From assembly GCF_020386635.1 (NCBI RefSeq), contig NZ_CP081942.1:744001-808000 (forward strand): a stretch of DNA of 64,000 bases, written 5' to 3'. Every line of letters starts with the position of its first letter. The stretch's first letter is position 1. A model generated the notes under the pieces. That model did no database searches and had not been told where the DNA came from. It was given only the letters and a program-made list of their open reading frames with translations. This document shows positions 8,054 through 17,229 of this stretch, piece after piece. The translations under genes were made by a program, and so were the position numbers. The stretch comes from Pseudomonas sp. MM211 (GTDB lineage Bacteria; Pseudomonadota; Gammaproteobacteria; Pseudomonadales; Pseudomonadaceae).

Positions 8054-8905
8054 TTAGCTGGCGATGCGCAAGGCGTCGGCATCGACCCCGCGCACGCCAC
8101 GGATATTGCGCGCGGTCTCGACGGCCAGGCGCTTCTCGGCATTGCTCAGCACGGTGCCGCTGAGGCTCACGAAGCCCTCACGGGTATCGACCTTGATGTT
8201 CAAGCTGTCGAGGTTGCGGCTGTACAGAAAGCTGGACTTCACCTTGCTGGTGATCCAGGTGTCGCTGATCGAGGCAGCGGCATCGTTGGCGGCATTCTGC
8301 GCCTCTGCTGACGCACTGTCGGCCGTGTTGATGCTGAGGTGGTTGTGCACCTCACGAACGCCTTCGGTATTGGTGACAAGTTCACCGGCCAGCTCCTTGG
8401 CCACCGGCGTACCGGCATTACCACTCAGGCTGACCACGCCGTTTTCGGCACGCACCTGAATGTCCAGGCCCTCGGTGTTGCTGTTCCATAGCAGCTTGGA
8501 TTTGACCGTAGCTGCCAGGGTGGCGTCATCGAAACGCTGGGCCAACGTCTTGTCGGTGGTGATTCGCGCCTGCTCGTCGACAACGGCAACCTCGATGCCT
8601 GGGTCGACTTCAAGATCGTTGCTCACCTCACGGACGCCTTCGATACTGCCCGCCAGCTCGGCAGCCAGCTCGCGCTCGGCAGAGTTTTCCACCGCGCCCT
8701 TCAGGGTGGCGGTGCCGTCTTCCACCGAGACCACTATCTCGAAAGGACTCAGGTGTCGGTTCAAAGCGAATGCCGTATCGATGGCACCCTGCTGCCGGGC
8801 ATCGCTCAACTGCCGGTCAATTCCCTCCTCAGCCGCCTGTGCAAGCGGTGCCAGGGTGATAAGACCGGTGATGGCCATGGCCAGTGCGGATTGTCTCAAC
8901 AGCAT
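8054..8905 (-). CDS. periplasmic BON-domain protein, OsmY-like
   Basis: 283 residues: a signal peptide (LAMAITGLITLAPLAQAAEE) and three BON modules in tandem (about residues 35-105, 110-190 and 205-283), each with the pattern V-x-G-x-V and a G-V-R-x-V end, for example VSLSGNAGTPVAKELA and FVSLSGTVLSNAEKRL. BON domains in OsmY- and Kbp-like proteins bind lipid or maintain the envelope during osmotic stress. I trimmed the start to the ATG at 8905, which has a strong GGAGGAGG site; the longer frame to 8965 adds a non-signal-like Arg-rich stretch. It is divergent from algB across a 227-bp gap containing two dyad sites. Confidence 0.85.
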   Translation of the reverse strand: MLLRQSALAMAITGLITLAPLAQAAEEGIDRQLSDARQQGAIDTAFALNRHLSPFEIVVSVEDGTATLKGAVENSAERELAAELAGSIEGVREVSNDLEVDPGIEVAVVDEQARITTDKTLAQRFDDATLAATVKSKLLWNSNTEGLDIQVRAENGVVSLSGNAGTPVAKELAGELVTNTEGVREVHNHLSINTADSASAEAQNAANDAAASISDTWITSKVKSSFLYSRNLDSLNIKVDTREGFVSLSGTVLSNAEKRLAVETARNIRGVRGVDADALRIAS

Positions 8906-9040
8906 GTAACGCCTCCTCCTGTAATTCAAAAATGCCGCAGCAATGCGGTCAGAAGGACGTCGCAAGCGTTATGCCAGCCGCCAAAAAAATAAAAACCAAC
9001 TAAAATCAGCCGGTTAAATCCAAGTCATGGCAGCTGGCCG

Positions 9041-9055
9041 CTTGCACGATGCAAG
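9041..9055. promoter_or_regulatory. dyad site 1 upstream of algB
   Basis: CTTGCACGATGCAAG, an inverted repeat with six-base arms. Its centre is 31 bp, about three helical turns, from a second dyad at 9072-9086 that shares TTGCAC. A candidate operator in the algB/BON divergent promoter region. Confidence 0.4.
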
Positions 9056-9071
9056 ATCACGTCATACTGGC

Positions 9072-9086
9072 CGTGCAACTTGCACG
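9072..9086. promoter_or_regulatory. dyad site 2 upstream of algB
   Basis: CGTGCAACTTGCACG, a perfect palindrome with seven-base arms, 47 bp before the algB start. It is related in sequence to the dyad at 9041-9055, and together they look like a two-site operator for a dimeric regulator. Confidence 0.4.
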
Positions 9087-9132
9087 AAGATTTCTGGACT
9101 AATCTCTGCCATCCACCCCATGGAGCACGTAA

Positions 9133-10476
9133 ATGGAAGCAACAGGTCAGAGCGGGCGCATCCTGCTGGTCGACGACGAAGCGGCTATCCTGCGTACCTT
9201 CCGCTATTGCCTGGAGGACGAGGGCTATCAGGTCACCACTGCCAACAGCGCGGCGCAAACCGAGTCGCTGCTGCAGAGGCAGGTGTTTGATATGTGCTTC
9301 CTCGACCTACGCCTGGGGGATGAAAACGGCCTGGATGTGCTCGCGCAGATGCGCATCCTCGCGCCCTGGATGCGTGTGGTGATCGTGACTGCGCACTCGG
9401 CCATCGACAGCGCCGTGGATGCGATGCAGGCCGGCGCCGCCGACTACCTGGTCAAGCCGTGCAGCCCGGATCAACTGCGCCTGGCCGCGGCCAAGCAGTT
9501 GGAGGTGCGCCAGCTATCCGCACGCCTGGAAGCCCTGGAAGGCGAGGTGCGCAAGCCCAGCGACGGTATCGACTCGCACAGCCCGGCGATGATGGCGATT
9601 CTGGAAACCGCACGGCAGGTAGCCGCTACCGATGCCAATATCCTGATCCTCGGCGAGTCCGGCACCGGTAAAGGCGAACTGGCGCGTGCCATCCACGGCT
9701 GGAGCCGCCGCGCGAAGAAATCCTGCGTGACCATAAACTGCCCGTCGCTGACCGCCGAGCTGATGGAAAGCGAACTGTTCGGTCACAGCCGCGGCGCCTT
9801 CACCGGCGCCAGCGAAAGCACCCTGGGTCGAGTCAACCAGGCCGACGGCGGCACCCTGTTTCTCGACGAGATTGGCGACTTCCCGTTGACCCTGCAGCCC
9901 AAGCTGCTGCGCTTCATTCAGGACAAGGAATACGAGCGCGTGGGCGACCCGGTGACCCGCCACGCCGACGTGCGCATCCTCGCGGCGACCAACCGCGACC
10001 TCGCCGAAATGGTCAAGGAAGGACACTTCCGCGAAGACCTGCTGTATCGCCTGAACGTCATCACCCTGAACCTACCGCCACTGCGCGAACGTGCCGATGA
10101 CATCCTTACCCTGGCAGACCGCTTCCTCGCCCGTTTCGTTAAGGATTACGCCCGCCCAGCACGCGGTTTCAGCGAGGAAGCACTGAAGGCACTGCTCGAC
10201 TATCAATGGCCCGGTAACATCCGTGAACTGCGCAATGTGATCGAGCGCGCCAGCATCATCTGCCCTGGGGAATGGGTGGATGTCGGTCACTTGGGGATGA
10301 GCGCACCAACGACCAACAGCGCACCACGCGTAGGGGCAGACCTCAGCCTTGAAGAGCTGGAAAAGGCTCACATCTCGGCAGTGCTCGCCAACAGCGATAC
10401 CCTCGACCAGGCAGCCAAAACGTTGGGCATCGACGCCTCGACGCTGTATCGAAAACGAAAGCAGCTCGGCCTATGA
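9133..10476 (+). CDS. algB: AlgB, NtrC-family response regulator
   Basis: 447 residues with receiver, AAA+ and Fis-type helix-turn-helix domains. The receiver has the acidic pair in LLVDDE, phosphoacceptor Asp58 ([10 protein letters not shown]), Thr88 and Lys108. The AAA+ domain has Walker [10 protein letters not shown] (about 174-182), the sigma-54 contact loop GAFTGA (221-226) and Walker B LFLDEIGD. The C-terminus ends [19 protein letters not shown], a DNA-binding helix-turn-helix. In P. aeruginosa AlgB activates alginate genes and represses virulence and quorum functions, with KinB as partner. Identification rests on this architecture plus the adjoining kinB and ampDh2. Its stop overlaps the kinB start (ATGA). 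Confidence 0.93.
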   Translation: MEATGQSGRILLVDDEAAILRTFRYCLEDEGYQVTTANSAAQTESLLQRQVFDMCFLDLRLGDENGLDVLAQMRILAPWMRVVIVTAHSAIDSAVDAMQAGAADYLVKPCSPDQLRLAAAKQLEVRQLSARLEALEGEVRKPSDGIDSHSPAMMAILETARQVAATDANILILGESGTGKGELARAIHGWSRRAKKSCVTINCPSLTAELMESELFGHSRGAFTGASESTLGRVNQADGGTLFLDEIGDFPLTLQPKLLRFIQDKEYERVGDPVTRHADVRILAATNRDLAEMVKEGHFREDLLYRLNVITLNLPPLRERADDILTLADRFLARFVKDYARPARGFSEEALKALLDYQWPGNIRELRNVIERASIICPGEWVDVGHLGMSAPTTNSAPRVGADLSLEELEKAHISAVLANSDTLDQAAKTLGIDASTLYRKRKQLGL

Positions 10477-12257
10477 AGCTTCGCAGCAAGCTATTTCTCA
10501 GCACTAGCGCCCTGCTCACCGTCGCCTTGCTGGGCCTGATGCTCGGCATTTTCAGCGTACTGCAGCTCACGCAGACGCAAAACCGCACGCTGGCGCACAA
10601 CCTGGAAGTCATCAACGACAGCCTCGATTTGCGCCAGGAACTGGGCAAACAGCTGTTTCTGATGCTCGGCGAGGACTTCGACCAGCAGACAGTGCAAAGC
10701 CTGAAGGAGTCCGACCAGCGCGTCCGCGAGTGGATCGAAAACGGTTTGAAGACTAGCGCGTCGGAGGGTGACCGCCAGGCAATCGCCCAGATCCAGAGCG
10801 CCTACCAGAAATACAGCCGCCTGCTCGAAGACCCGCTGACGGTGCGTCATGAGCTGCTCACCAATGGTGATTTCGCCAAGACCATCGAAACCGTTCGTGA
10901 CCGCCTCAACGACTTGCAGGTGAGTTATGTGACGGCCGTGCAGCAGTCGGAAGCCGAAGCCCGCGAACGCGCCTGGTTGATCGCCGGGCTACTGGGACTC
11001 GTCGGGCTGGCGGTGCTGGTGATCGGATTCATCACGGCACACACCATCGCCCGCCGGGTCGGCCAACCCATCGACGCCCTGGCCCGTGCCGCCGACCAGA
11101 TCGGTCGGGGGGATTTCCAGGTAACGCTGCCAGTGACCCCGGTTGCCGAACTGTCCGCGCTAAGCCGCCGTTTCGGCCTCATGGCGGAAAGCCTGAACCA
11201 GCTCAAGAGCAGCAACGTCGAGGCACTGATGGCCGAACAGCATCGTCTGCAGGCGGTGCTCGACAGCATCGATGACGGCCTGCTGATTTTTGGCCGCGAT
11301 GGATTACTGGGGCATTTCAATCCAGTCGCCCAGCGTCAGCTCGGCTGGCATGACCAACCGCTCGGTCAGAGCCCAAGCCAGGCACTGGCGCGCCCAGAGC
11401 TGGATGACCAGTTGCAACACGTATTACAGGGACACAGCCTGGAGCAGCGGCTGGCGGATCTGCAGGTCGAGGCGAATGGAGAAACCCGTCTGCTCAACTA
11501 TAGCCTGACGCCGGTCAGCCACAGCCAGGGGCATATCCTCGGCGCCGTGATGGTGCTGCATGACGTCACCGAGCAGCGCGCCTTCGAGCGAGCCCGAAAC
11601 GAGTTCGTGCTGCGCGCCTCACACGAACTGCGCACTCCGGTCACCGGCATGCATATGGCATTCGGCCTGTTGCGCGAGCGCAGCAAGTTCGCAGAAGAGT
11701 CTCGCGAAGCGGATCTGGTGCGCATCGTCGACGAGGAAATGGAACGTCTGGTGCACCTGATCGAGGATCTGTTGAATTTCTCGCGCTACCAGAGCGGCGT
11801 GCAGAAACTCGAGCTGGCACCTTGCGACATTCCCGATCTGCTCGAGCATGCAGCCAAACGACACGCCGACAAGGCTCAAACGCGCCAGGTTCGCCTGGCG
11901 CTGGAAACAGGCGATGCGCTGCCGCGCATCCACCTGGATCGGGCACAAATCGACCGCGTGCTCGACCACCTGATCGACAACGCCCTGCGCCACAGCCCTG
12001 AAGCCGGAAACATCCGCCTATTGGCGCAACGTCAGGATGATCGACTGCTGATCAGTGTCGAGGATGAAGGTGAGGGTATCGCCTACGGCCAGCAGGCCAG
12101 GTTGTTCGAGCCCTTCGTGCAGATCGGGCGCAAGAAAGGCGGCGCAGGGCTCGGCCTGGCGCTGTGCAAGGAAATCGTCCAACTGCATGGCGGGCGCATC
12201 GGGGCTGAGTCTCAGCCTGGCCAAGGTGCGCGCTTTCATATGGCCTTGCCGCTGTAA
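10473..12257 (+). CDS. kinB: KinB, sensor histidine kinase/phosphatase for AlgB
   Basis: 594 residues, the expected length. TM1 lies at about 9-31, then a periplasmic helical sensor, TM2 at about 166-189, a HAMP segment (about 190-245), a PAS domain (about 255-365), HisKA with ASHELRTPVTG (His384, Pro389) and an HATPase domain ending GGAGLGLALCKEIVQLHGG. In P. aeruginosa the matching His and Pro (His385, Pro390) are required for kinase and AlgB-phosphatase activity; loss of kinB derepresses alginate. It is translationally coupled to algB by a 4-base overlap and is convergent with ampDh2. Confidence 0.93.
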   Translation: MKLRSKLFLSTSALLTVALLGLMLGIFSVLQLTQTQNRTLAHNLEVINDSLDLRQELGKQLFLMLGEDFDQQTVQSLKESDQRVREWIENGLKTSASEGDRQAIAQIQSAYQKYSRLLEDPLTVRHELLTNGDFAKTIETVRDRLNDLQVSYVTAVQQSEAEARERAWLIAGLLGLVGLAVLVIGFITAHTIARRVGQPIDALARAADQIGRGDFQVTLPVTPVAELSALSRRFGLMAESLNQLKSSNVEALMAEQHRLQAVLDSIDDGLLIFGRDGLLGHFNPVAQRQLGWHDQPLGQSPSQALARPELDDQLQHVLQGHSLEQRLADLQVEANGETRLLNYSLTPVSHSQGHILGAVMVLHDVTEQRAFERARNEFVLRASHELRTPVTGMHMAFGLLRERSKFAEESREADLVRIVDEEMERLVHLIEDLLNFSRYQSGVQKLELAPCDIPDLLEHAAKRHADKAQTRQVRLALETGDALPRIHLDRAQIDRVLDHLIDNALRHSPEAGNIRLLAQRQDDRLLISVEDEGEGIAYGQQARLFEPFVQIGRKKGGAGLGLALCKEIVQLHGGRIGAESQPGQGARFHMALPL

Positions 12258-12273
12258 GCAGTCAATCAAGGCA

Positions 12274-12297
12274 AGGGCGCCATGGCGACGGCGCCCT
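12274..12297. terminator. hairpin between kinB and ampDh2
   Basis: AGGGCGCC (12274-12281) and GGCGCCCT (12290-12297) form an 8-bp stem with an 8-base loop in the 56-bp gap between convergent genes. There is no U-tract on either side; possibly a bidirectional pause or terminator structure. Confidence 0.4.
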
Positions 12298-12313
12298 GCT
12301 CATCACCTTGGCG

Positions 12314-13096
12314 TTAAGCCTTGCCCATGCGATTGAGCACCAGCAACAGCGCAGCGGTTTCCGCATCCGGCTGGCCATTGTATAGCGTTTGCCGGTACTT
12401 CATCTGGAAGGCGCGGATCACGTTGCGGGTCTCTTCATCGAGTACGCCACTATTCGGCACCACGTAGCCCTGCTCCGCCAATTGCTGCTGGAACCAGGCG
12501 ACGTCTGGCAGGCTGAGGGTGTAAACGGCCTGCTCGCGCGCCACTGCAGCGGCATCCGGCCAGGGCATCAGGCCGGCATCGGCCAGTTGCTTCCAGGGAA
12601 ACAACGGGCCTGGATCGACCTTGCGCTGCGGTGCGATATCGCTATGGCCGATGATGCTGCCAGGCGGTAACTGGTGGCGCTGCATGATGTCCTTGAGGAG
12701 CACGATCAGCGCGTCGATCTGCTGCTGGGCATACGGCTGCCAGTAACGCCCCTTGGGCGTGTCGAAGTAACCCTGATTGATCAGCTCGATGCCAATGGTG
12801 GTGCCGTTGAGCCAGGTGCGGCCCTGCCACTCGCTGACGCCGGCGTGCCAGGCACGACGGTCTTCGTCCACCAGTTGGTAGATGGTCGGCGGCACAGCGT
12901 TGATCAGGTAGTGGGCGCTGACCTCTTCCTTGGTCAGCAGCTCCAGGGATCGTGGCAGGTCGGCCGAGGTGTAGTGCAGCACGATGTACTGCACACGGCT
13001 GCTCTGGCCGCTGGAGGTGTAGCTGTGATCAATGCGAGGCCCGCTGGCACAGCCAGCGAGCAGGAGGGCGAACAGGGCAAGACTTAGGAATTTCAT
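12314..13096 (-). CDS. ampDh2: AmpDh2-type N-acetylmuramoyl-L-alanine amidase (lipoprotein)
   Basis: 260 residues. A lipoprotein signal peptide ends in the lipobox LLAGC (Cys16). It is followed by an amidase_2 fold with zinc-ligand positions in VLHYTSADLP and IGHSDIAPQRKVDPGPLFPW, then a C-terminal peptidoglycan-binding module (VVPNSGVLDEETRNVIRAFQ). AmpDh2 cleaves the amide between MurNAc and the stem peptide in the periplasm and contributes to muropeptide recycling signals and outer-membrane-side wall turnover. Position next to kinB matches P. aeruginosa. The start overlaps the end of the upstream MarC-type gene by four bases (ATGA), so the two are probably cotranscribed. Confidence 0.9.
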   Translation of the reverse strand: MKFLSLALFALLLAGCASGPRIDHSYTSSGQSSRVQYIVLHYTSADLPRSLELLTKEEVSAHYLINAVPPTIYQLVDEDRRAWHAGVSEWQGRTWLNGTTIGIELINQGYFDTPKGRYWQPYAQQQIDALIVLLKDIMQRHQLPPGSIIGHSDIAPQRKVDPGPLFPWKQLADAGLMPWPDAAAVAREQAVYTLSLPDVAWFQQQLAEQGYVVPNSGVLDEETRNVIRAFQMKYRQTLYNGQPDAETAALLLVLNRMGKA

Positions 13097-13686
13097 GGCT
13101 GGATATGCAATACGCTTTGTAGATTGTCCAACAGCATGTCGACGCTGAGCATGATCAACAGCATGCCCATCAGCCGCTCCACTGCGGTCAGCCCGCGAGG
13201 GCCGAGGAAACGCTGCAGGAAAGAAGCCTGCAACAGGATGAACGCTGTCGCGGCCCAGGCCAGGATCAGCGCGAGGTAGAGCTCCCAGAGCTCACCTTCG
13301 TGGGTGTTACGCAAGGTCATCAGCACCGCCAGTGCAGATGGCCCGGCCACTGCTGGCGTGGCCAGCGGCACGAGCATCGGCTCACCGTCCGGAACATCCC
13401 CGAGCACGCCGTGCGGGCTGGGAAAGATCAGGCGCATAGCGATGACGAACAGGATGATACCCCCCGCGATCGCGGTTGCCTCCCGCGACAGGCCCAGTGA
13501 ACTGAGCACTTTGTCACCAAAGGTAAGGAACAGCAGCAGTAAACCCAGGGCGAACAACAGCTCGCGCGCGGCCACCCGCAAGCGCCGCTCAGGGGCGACG
13601 TTCTTCAAGGCGGCAATGAAGATAGCGATGTTGCCAAACGGATCGGTGACCAGAAAGAGCAGCACGGCGATGCTGAAGATGTCCAT
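13093..13686 (-). CDS. MarC/NAAT-family integral membrane protein
   Basis: 197 residues with six hydrophobic spans, beginning MDIFSIAVLLFLVTDPFGNI; the DPFGN motif in TM1 and the later VPLATPAVAGPSAL are conserved in the MarC/NAAT family. The fold forms a small transporter-like protein whose substrate is unsettled; some members were annotated as amino-acid transporters or (wrongly) as multidrug-resistance proteins. It overlaps the start of ampDh2 by four bases, making it the first gene of a two-gene unit. Confidence 0.85.
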   Translation of the reverse strand: MDIFSIAVLLFLVTDPFGNIAIFIAALKNVAPERRLRVAARELLFALGLLLLFLTFGDKVLSSLGLSREATAIAGGIILFVIAMRLIFPSPHGVLGDVPDGEPMLVPLATPAVAGPSALAVLMTLRNTHEGELWELYLALILAWAATAFILLQASFLQRFLGPRGLTAVERLMGMLLIMLSVDMLLDNLQSVLHIQP

Positions 13687-13857
13687 GTTCGGGCTCCTGA
13701 AAACAGCCGCACAGTCTAGTGTCTGCGAGAGCCGCCGTCAGTCAGCAATGCGCCTTCGTGTTATCGGGCAACGCCTGCCACCGGTCGGCGCCAGACGGCG
13801 CTGAACTTGTCATACCTCTTGGCGATCCATACTGAGTCCACTATGAGGGAACATTCC

Positions 13858-15276
13858 ATGCGTGCGCTGCTCTGGTTCAAACAGGACTTACGCCTCGACG
13901 ATCATCCCGCGCTGCAGGCAGCCCTCGGCGCCAATCATCTTGTGCCTCTGTACGTGCTCGACCCAGCATTGCTGCAACTCGACGAGTTCGGCAGCCGTCG
14001 CATCGGCGTGCACCGTGCACGCTTTCTGCTGGAAAGCCTGACAGCGCTCGATAGCGCCTTGCGCCAGCGTGGTTCGAAGCTTCTGGTCATCACCGGAAAG
14101 CCGGAAGAGGTGGTCGTGCAGGTGGTCGAGCAGTTCGACCTGCAGCAGGTGCTGACCCTCGACGAAATCGCCCCTCAGGAACTCGCTCTGCTCGCTCGTG
14201 TTCGCGACAACCTTGGTGGCGTTCCCCTACGCACAGCGCAAAGCAACAGCCTGTTCAGCGAAGCCGAACTGCCTTGCCCGTTAGAGCAGTTGCCTCAGGT
14301 GTACAGCCAGTTCCGCGCACTGATCGATGCGCGCCAGTACGTGTTCCAGCCGCAAGCAGCGCCGGATCAACTGCCACCGTTGCCAGATGGCGCCGACGCG
14401 CCGGAGTTCGGCCTACCCACCCAGTCCCAGTTCGGCCTTGGCGATGCCCTGAGCATCGCGCCGAGCGCCTTCCCCTTCTCGGGTGGCGAGGCAGCGGCCC
14501 AGGCCCGGCTGCGTGATTACCTATGGGACAGCCAGGGGGTCAGGCGCTACAAGGAGACCCGTAATGGCATGATCGGCAGCGAGTACTCGTCGAAGTTCTC
14601 GCCCTGGCTGGCCAACGGCAGCCTGTCGCCGCGCCGCACAGCAGCTGAGCTGCGCCGCCATGAATCGCTCTATGGAGCCAACGAATCCACTTATTGGCTA
14701 TGGCTGGAACTGCTGTGGCGCGAGTTCTTTCGCTGCACCCTGCAGCGCCATGGCCAGGCGCTGTTCGAAGCCGGCGGCTTGAAAGCCACCGAGCGCGCGC
14801 CGCAGCAGATCGACGAGCGCTTCGAGCACTGGGCTCAGGGGCGTACCGGCATGCCGCTGGTCGACGCCAACATGCGCGAGCTGATCGCCACGGGCTTCAT
14901 GTCCAATCGGGGGCGCCAGGTGGTAGCCAGCTACCTGGTCAGCGACCTGGAGCAGGATTGGCGACATGGTGCGGCCTGGTTCGAGGAGCATCTGATCGAC
15001 TATGACCCGGCCAGCAACTGGGGCAACTGGGCCTACCTGGCAGGCGTCGGCAGCGATCCGCGGCTCAAGCGCATGTTCAACGCCCTCAAGCAGGCTCGTC
15101 ACTACGATCCTCAGGGGGAATACGTCAGCCTGTGGATACCGGAGCTGCGCAGCCTGCCCGAACACCTGCGCCACACGCCTTTCCTGCTACCGCATCTGCA
15201 GTTGGAGGCGATCAACTATCCAAGGCTGGAACAGATTCCCGAATCCTGGCAGCCGCATCTTCACGCCGTGGCCTGA
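13858..15276 (+). CDS. DASH-type cryptochrome / photolyase
   Basis: 472 residues. The N-terminal photolyase alpha/beta domain begins MRALLWFKQDLRLDDHPAL. The C-terminal FAD-binding helical domain contains GNGMIGSEYSSKFSPWLANG-like residues, TYWLWLELLWREFFR and DYDPASNWGNWAYLAGVGSD. The SNWGNW and WxELxWREFFR signatures favour the DASH subgroup over class I CPD photolyase. It would use blue light and FAD to repair cyclobutane dimers (mainly in single-stranded DNA for DASH proteins). I used the ATG at 13858, preceded by GAGGGAA; upstream in-frame starts at 13807 and 13843 lack this. A stand-alone gene. Confidence 0.88.
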   Translation: MRALLWFKQDLRLDDHPALQAALGANHLVPLYVLDPALLQLDEFGSRRIGVHRARFLLESLTALDSALRQRGSKLLVITGKPEEVVVQVVEQFDLQQVLTLDEIAPQELALLARVRDNLGGVPLRTAQSNSLFSEAELPCPLEQLPQVYSQFRALIDARQYVFQPQAAPDQLPPLPDGADAPEFGLPTQSQFGLGDALSIAPSAFPFSGGEAAAQARLRDYLWDSQGVRRYKETRNGMIGSEYSSKFSPWLANGSLSPRRTAAELRRHESLYGANESTYWLWLELLWREFFRCTLQRHGQALFEAGGLKATERAPQQIDERFEHWAQGRTGMPLVDANMRELIATGFMSNRGRQVVASYLVSDLEQDWRHGAAWFEEHLIDYDPASNWGNWAYLAGVGSDPRLKRMFNALKQARHYDPQGEYVSLWIPELRSLPEHLRHTPFLLPHLQLEAINYPRLEQIPESWQPHLHAVA

Positions 15277-15284
15277 CGGGAAAA

Positions 15285-15310
15285 CCGAGCAGACCTGATG
15301 GACTGCTCGG
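15285..15310. terminator. hairpin between photolyase and receiver gene
   Basis: CCGAGCAG (15285-15292) pairs with CTGCTCGG (15303-15310) across a 10-base loop in the convergent gap. On the minus strand it is followed by TTTTCCC, giving a weak intrinsic terminator for the receiver-domain gene. Confidence 0.5.
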
Positions 15311-15356
15311 CGGTTGTCGGCGTTGACCTGCGTACCGAGGATGGTGCTGGAGCGGC

Positions 15357-16256
15357 TCAGCCGCCTGGGGTGAAGTGCTTCTGAGTGGTGCCTCGCGCGA
15401 TCAGCCGTGACAGGTAATCCAGCTTTTGTGGATCACGATCCACGAAGCGCAACACCACTTGCAACCACTCGCTGTCAGGCTTCGGCTCGAAGGCGGCGAC
15501 ACTGTGCAGATAGCCGTTGAGCCGCGCCACTTCCGACGACTCGCCCTGTTCCAGATCAATCACCACGCTTTCCAGCACTTGTGGAATCAGATCACCGCGT
15601 TTGACCACCAGCAGCGCTTCCTTGAGGCTCAGCGCCTTGACCACACAAGCCATGGTGCCACCAGGCAAACGCAGTTGCCCCTGGCTGCGCCCCATCGGCG
15701 TACTCGGTGCCGCTTTGGCAACCGCCGGACTGGCGCTGAACGCCGCCGGCTGCGCTGGGCCAGCAGGCCGTACCACCTCGGCCTTACCGGCAGTCAGCGC
15801 TGACAGTGAATCATTAGCGAAAGCCCCGCTGCTGAGCATCTTCGGCGGAGCAGCCGCGGTCAGACCTGCCAGCTTGCCACTGCGCTGCAGGGCCTTCTTG
15901 ACCTTGGTAATCAGTTGCTCATTGGAGAACGGTTTGCCGATGAAATCCGAGACACCGGCCTGAATGGCCTGCACGACGTTTTCCTTGTCGCCACGGCTGG
16001 TGACCATGATGAACGGTACGCCCTTCAGCGACTCCTGTTCACGGCACCATTGCAGCAGCTCGAGACCAGACATCTCGGGCATTTCCCAATCGCAGAGGAT
16101 TAGGTCGATCGGACTACGGCCCAGCATCTGCTGGGCCTTGCGCCCGTTAACGGCTTCCTCGATCTGGATACCGGGCAGATGGTCACGTAGCCCCTTCTTC
16201 ACCAGATCGCGGATAAAGGTGGCGTCGTCCACCACCAATACACTGACTTTGCTCAT
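15357..16256 (-). CDS. response regulator with C-terminal PilZ-like domain, linked to pst/phoU
   Basis: 299 residues. Receiver domain (1-125): VLVVDDATFIR, phosphoacceptor Asp56 in LILCDWEMPEMSG, and the Lys of IGKPF. An Ala/Pro/Ser-rich linker (about 130-200) leads to a C-terminal module (about 205-299) that looks PilZ-like, with no DNA-binding motif. The orthologous gene follows phoU in P. aeruginosa (PA5364). No histidine kinase lies beside it; the chemosensory-type receiver sequence suggests phosphorylation by a hybrid or chemotaxis-type kinase. Its output probably works through protein or nucleotide binding rather than transcription. The gap to phoU (142 bp) may contain its own promoter. 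Confidence 0.8.
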   Translation of the reverse strand: MSKVSVLVVDDATFIRDLVKKGLRDHLPGIQIEEAVNGRKAQQMLGRSPIDLILCDWEMPEMSGLELLQWCREQESLKGVPFIMVTSRGDKENVVQAIQAGVSDFIGKPFSNEQLITKVKKALQRSGKLAGLTAAAPPKMLSSGAFANDSLSALTAGKAEVVRPAGPAQPAAFSASPAVAKAAPSTPMGRSQGQLRLPGGTMACVVKALSLKEALLVVKRGDLIPQVLESVVIDLEQGESSEVARLNGYLHSVAAFEPKPDSEWLQVVLRFVDRDPQKLDYLSRLIARGTTQKHFTPGG

Positions 16257-16398
16257 CGACCACTCCCTCGAATGGTCATTAGCATAGACGCCAGCACTGG
16301 CCTAAGGCCAACACTAAAGCGTAATGCGAGGGAGCACGTGGAACTGGCCAGCCTATACCGGGCATCCACGCGTTCTCAGGCTACCAGTACGGCCAGGA

Positions 16399-17127
16399 TC
16401 ACTCCTTGGCGCCGCCCTGTACCTCTTCCTGCATGCGAGTCAGGCCGATGTGTTTGACGTCAGTACCGCGTACCAGGTAAATCACCAGTTCGGCGATATT
16501 GCGCGCGTGATCACCGATACGCTCCAGCGAACGCAGGGCCCAGATAACATTGAGCACACGGGAGATCGAACGCGGGTCTTCCATCATGTAAGTAACCAGT
16601 TCGCGCAGCGCGGTCTTGTATTCGCGGTCGACGGTCTTGTCGTACTGCGCCACCGAGAGGGCCAAGTCGGCGTCGAAGCGGGCGAAGGCATCTAGCGCCT
16701 GCTGCACCATCTTGCGTACCTGATCGCCGATGTGGCGAACTTCAACGTAGCCGCGCGGCGACTCGCCTTCTTCGGTCAGCAGAATCGCGCGCTTGGCGAT
16801 CTTGGTCGCTTCATCACCGATACGCTCCAGGTCGATCACCGACTTGGAGATGCTGATGATCAGGCGTAGATCCGAGGCCGCCGGCTGGCGACGGGCGAGA
16901 ATGCGCACGCATTCTTCGTCGATGTTGCGCTCCATCTGGTTGATCTGGTCGTCGATCTCGCGCACCTGCTGGGCCAGGCCGGAATCGGCCTCGATCAGTG
17001 AAGTGACGGCGTCGTTGACCTGCTTCTCGACCAGGCCGCCCATCGCCAGAAGGTGGCTGCGCACCTCCTCCAGCTCGGCGTTGAACTGCTGGGAAATATG
17101 ATGGGTCAGGCTGTCTTTGTTGATCAT
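16399..17127 (-). CDS. phoU: PhoU, phosphate signalling regulator
   Basis: 242 residues, two homologous three-helix repeats. Each holds the metal-cluster motif: repeat 1 around DEECVRILARRQPAASDLR, repeat 2 around DPRSISRVLNVIWALRSLER. Both resemble the E/DxxxD and RxxxxD signatures of PhoU. It restrains PhoR autokinase activity and PstSCAB transport when phosphate is plentiful. It is the last gene of the pst operon here, 102 bp after pstB, as in other Gram-negatives. Confidence 0.95.
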   Translation of the reverse strand: MINKDSLTHHISQQFNAELEEVRSHLLAMGGLVEKQVNDAVTSLIEADSGLAQQVREIDDQINQMERNIDEECVRILARRQPAASDLRLIISISKSVIDLERIGDEATKIAKRAILLTEEGESPRGYVEVRHIGDQVRKMVQQALDAFARFDADLALSVAQYDKTVDREYKTALRELVTYMMEDPRSISRVLNVIWALRSLERIGDHARNIAELVIYLVRGTDVKHIGLTRMQEEVQGGAKE

Positions 17128-17229
17128 CTGTTTCGCTCCGCGAAGGCTTCAAGCTCCGAGCTTCAAGCTACAAGTCATTGTCTGCGAATTCACCCAGGAT
17201 GGCCGCGTGACGCTGGCGGCCCATTGCTG

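Noticed and set aside
9068..9086. Sigma-54 promoter upstream of algB (TGG...TTGC)
   Set aside because: The GG to GC spacing is 11 bases instead of the required 10, and the sequence is better explained by the palindrome.
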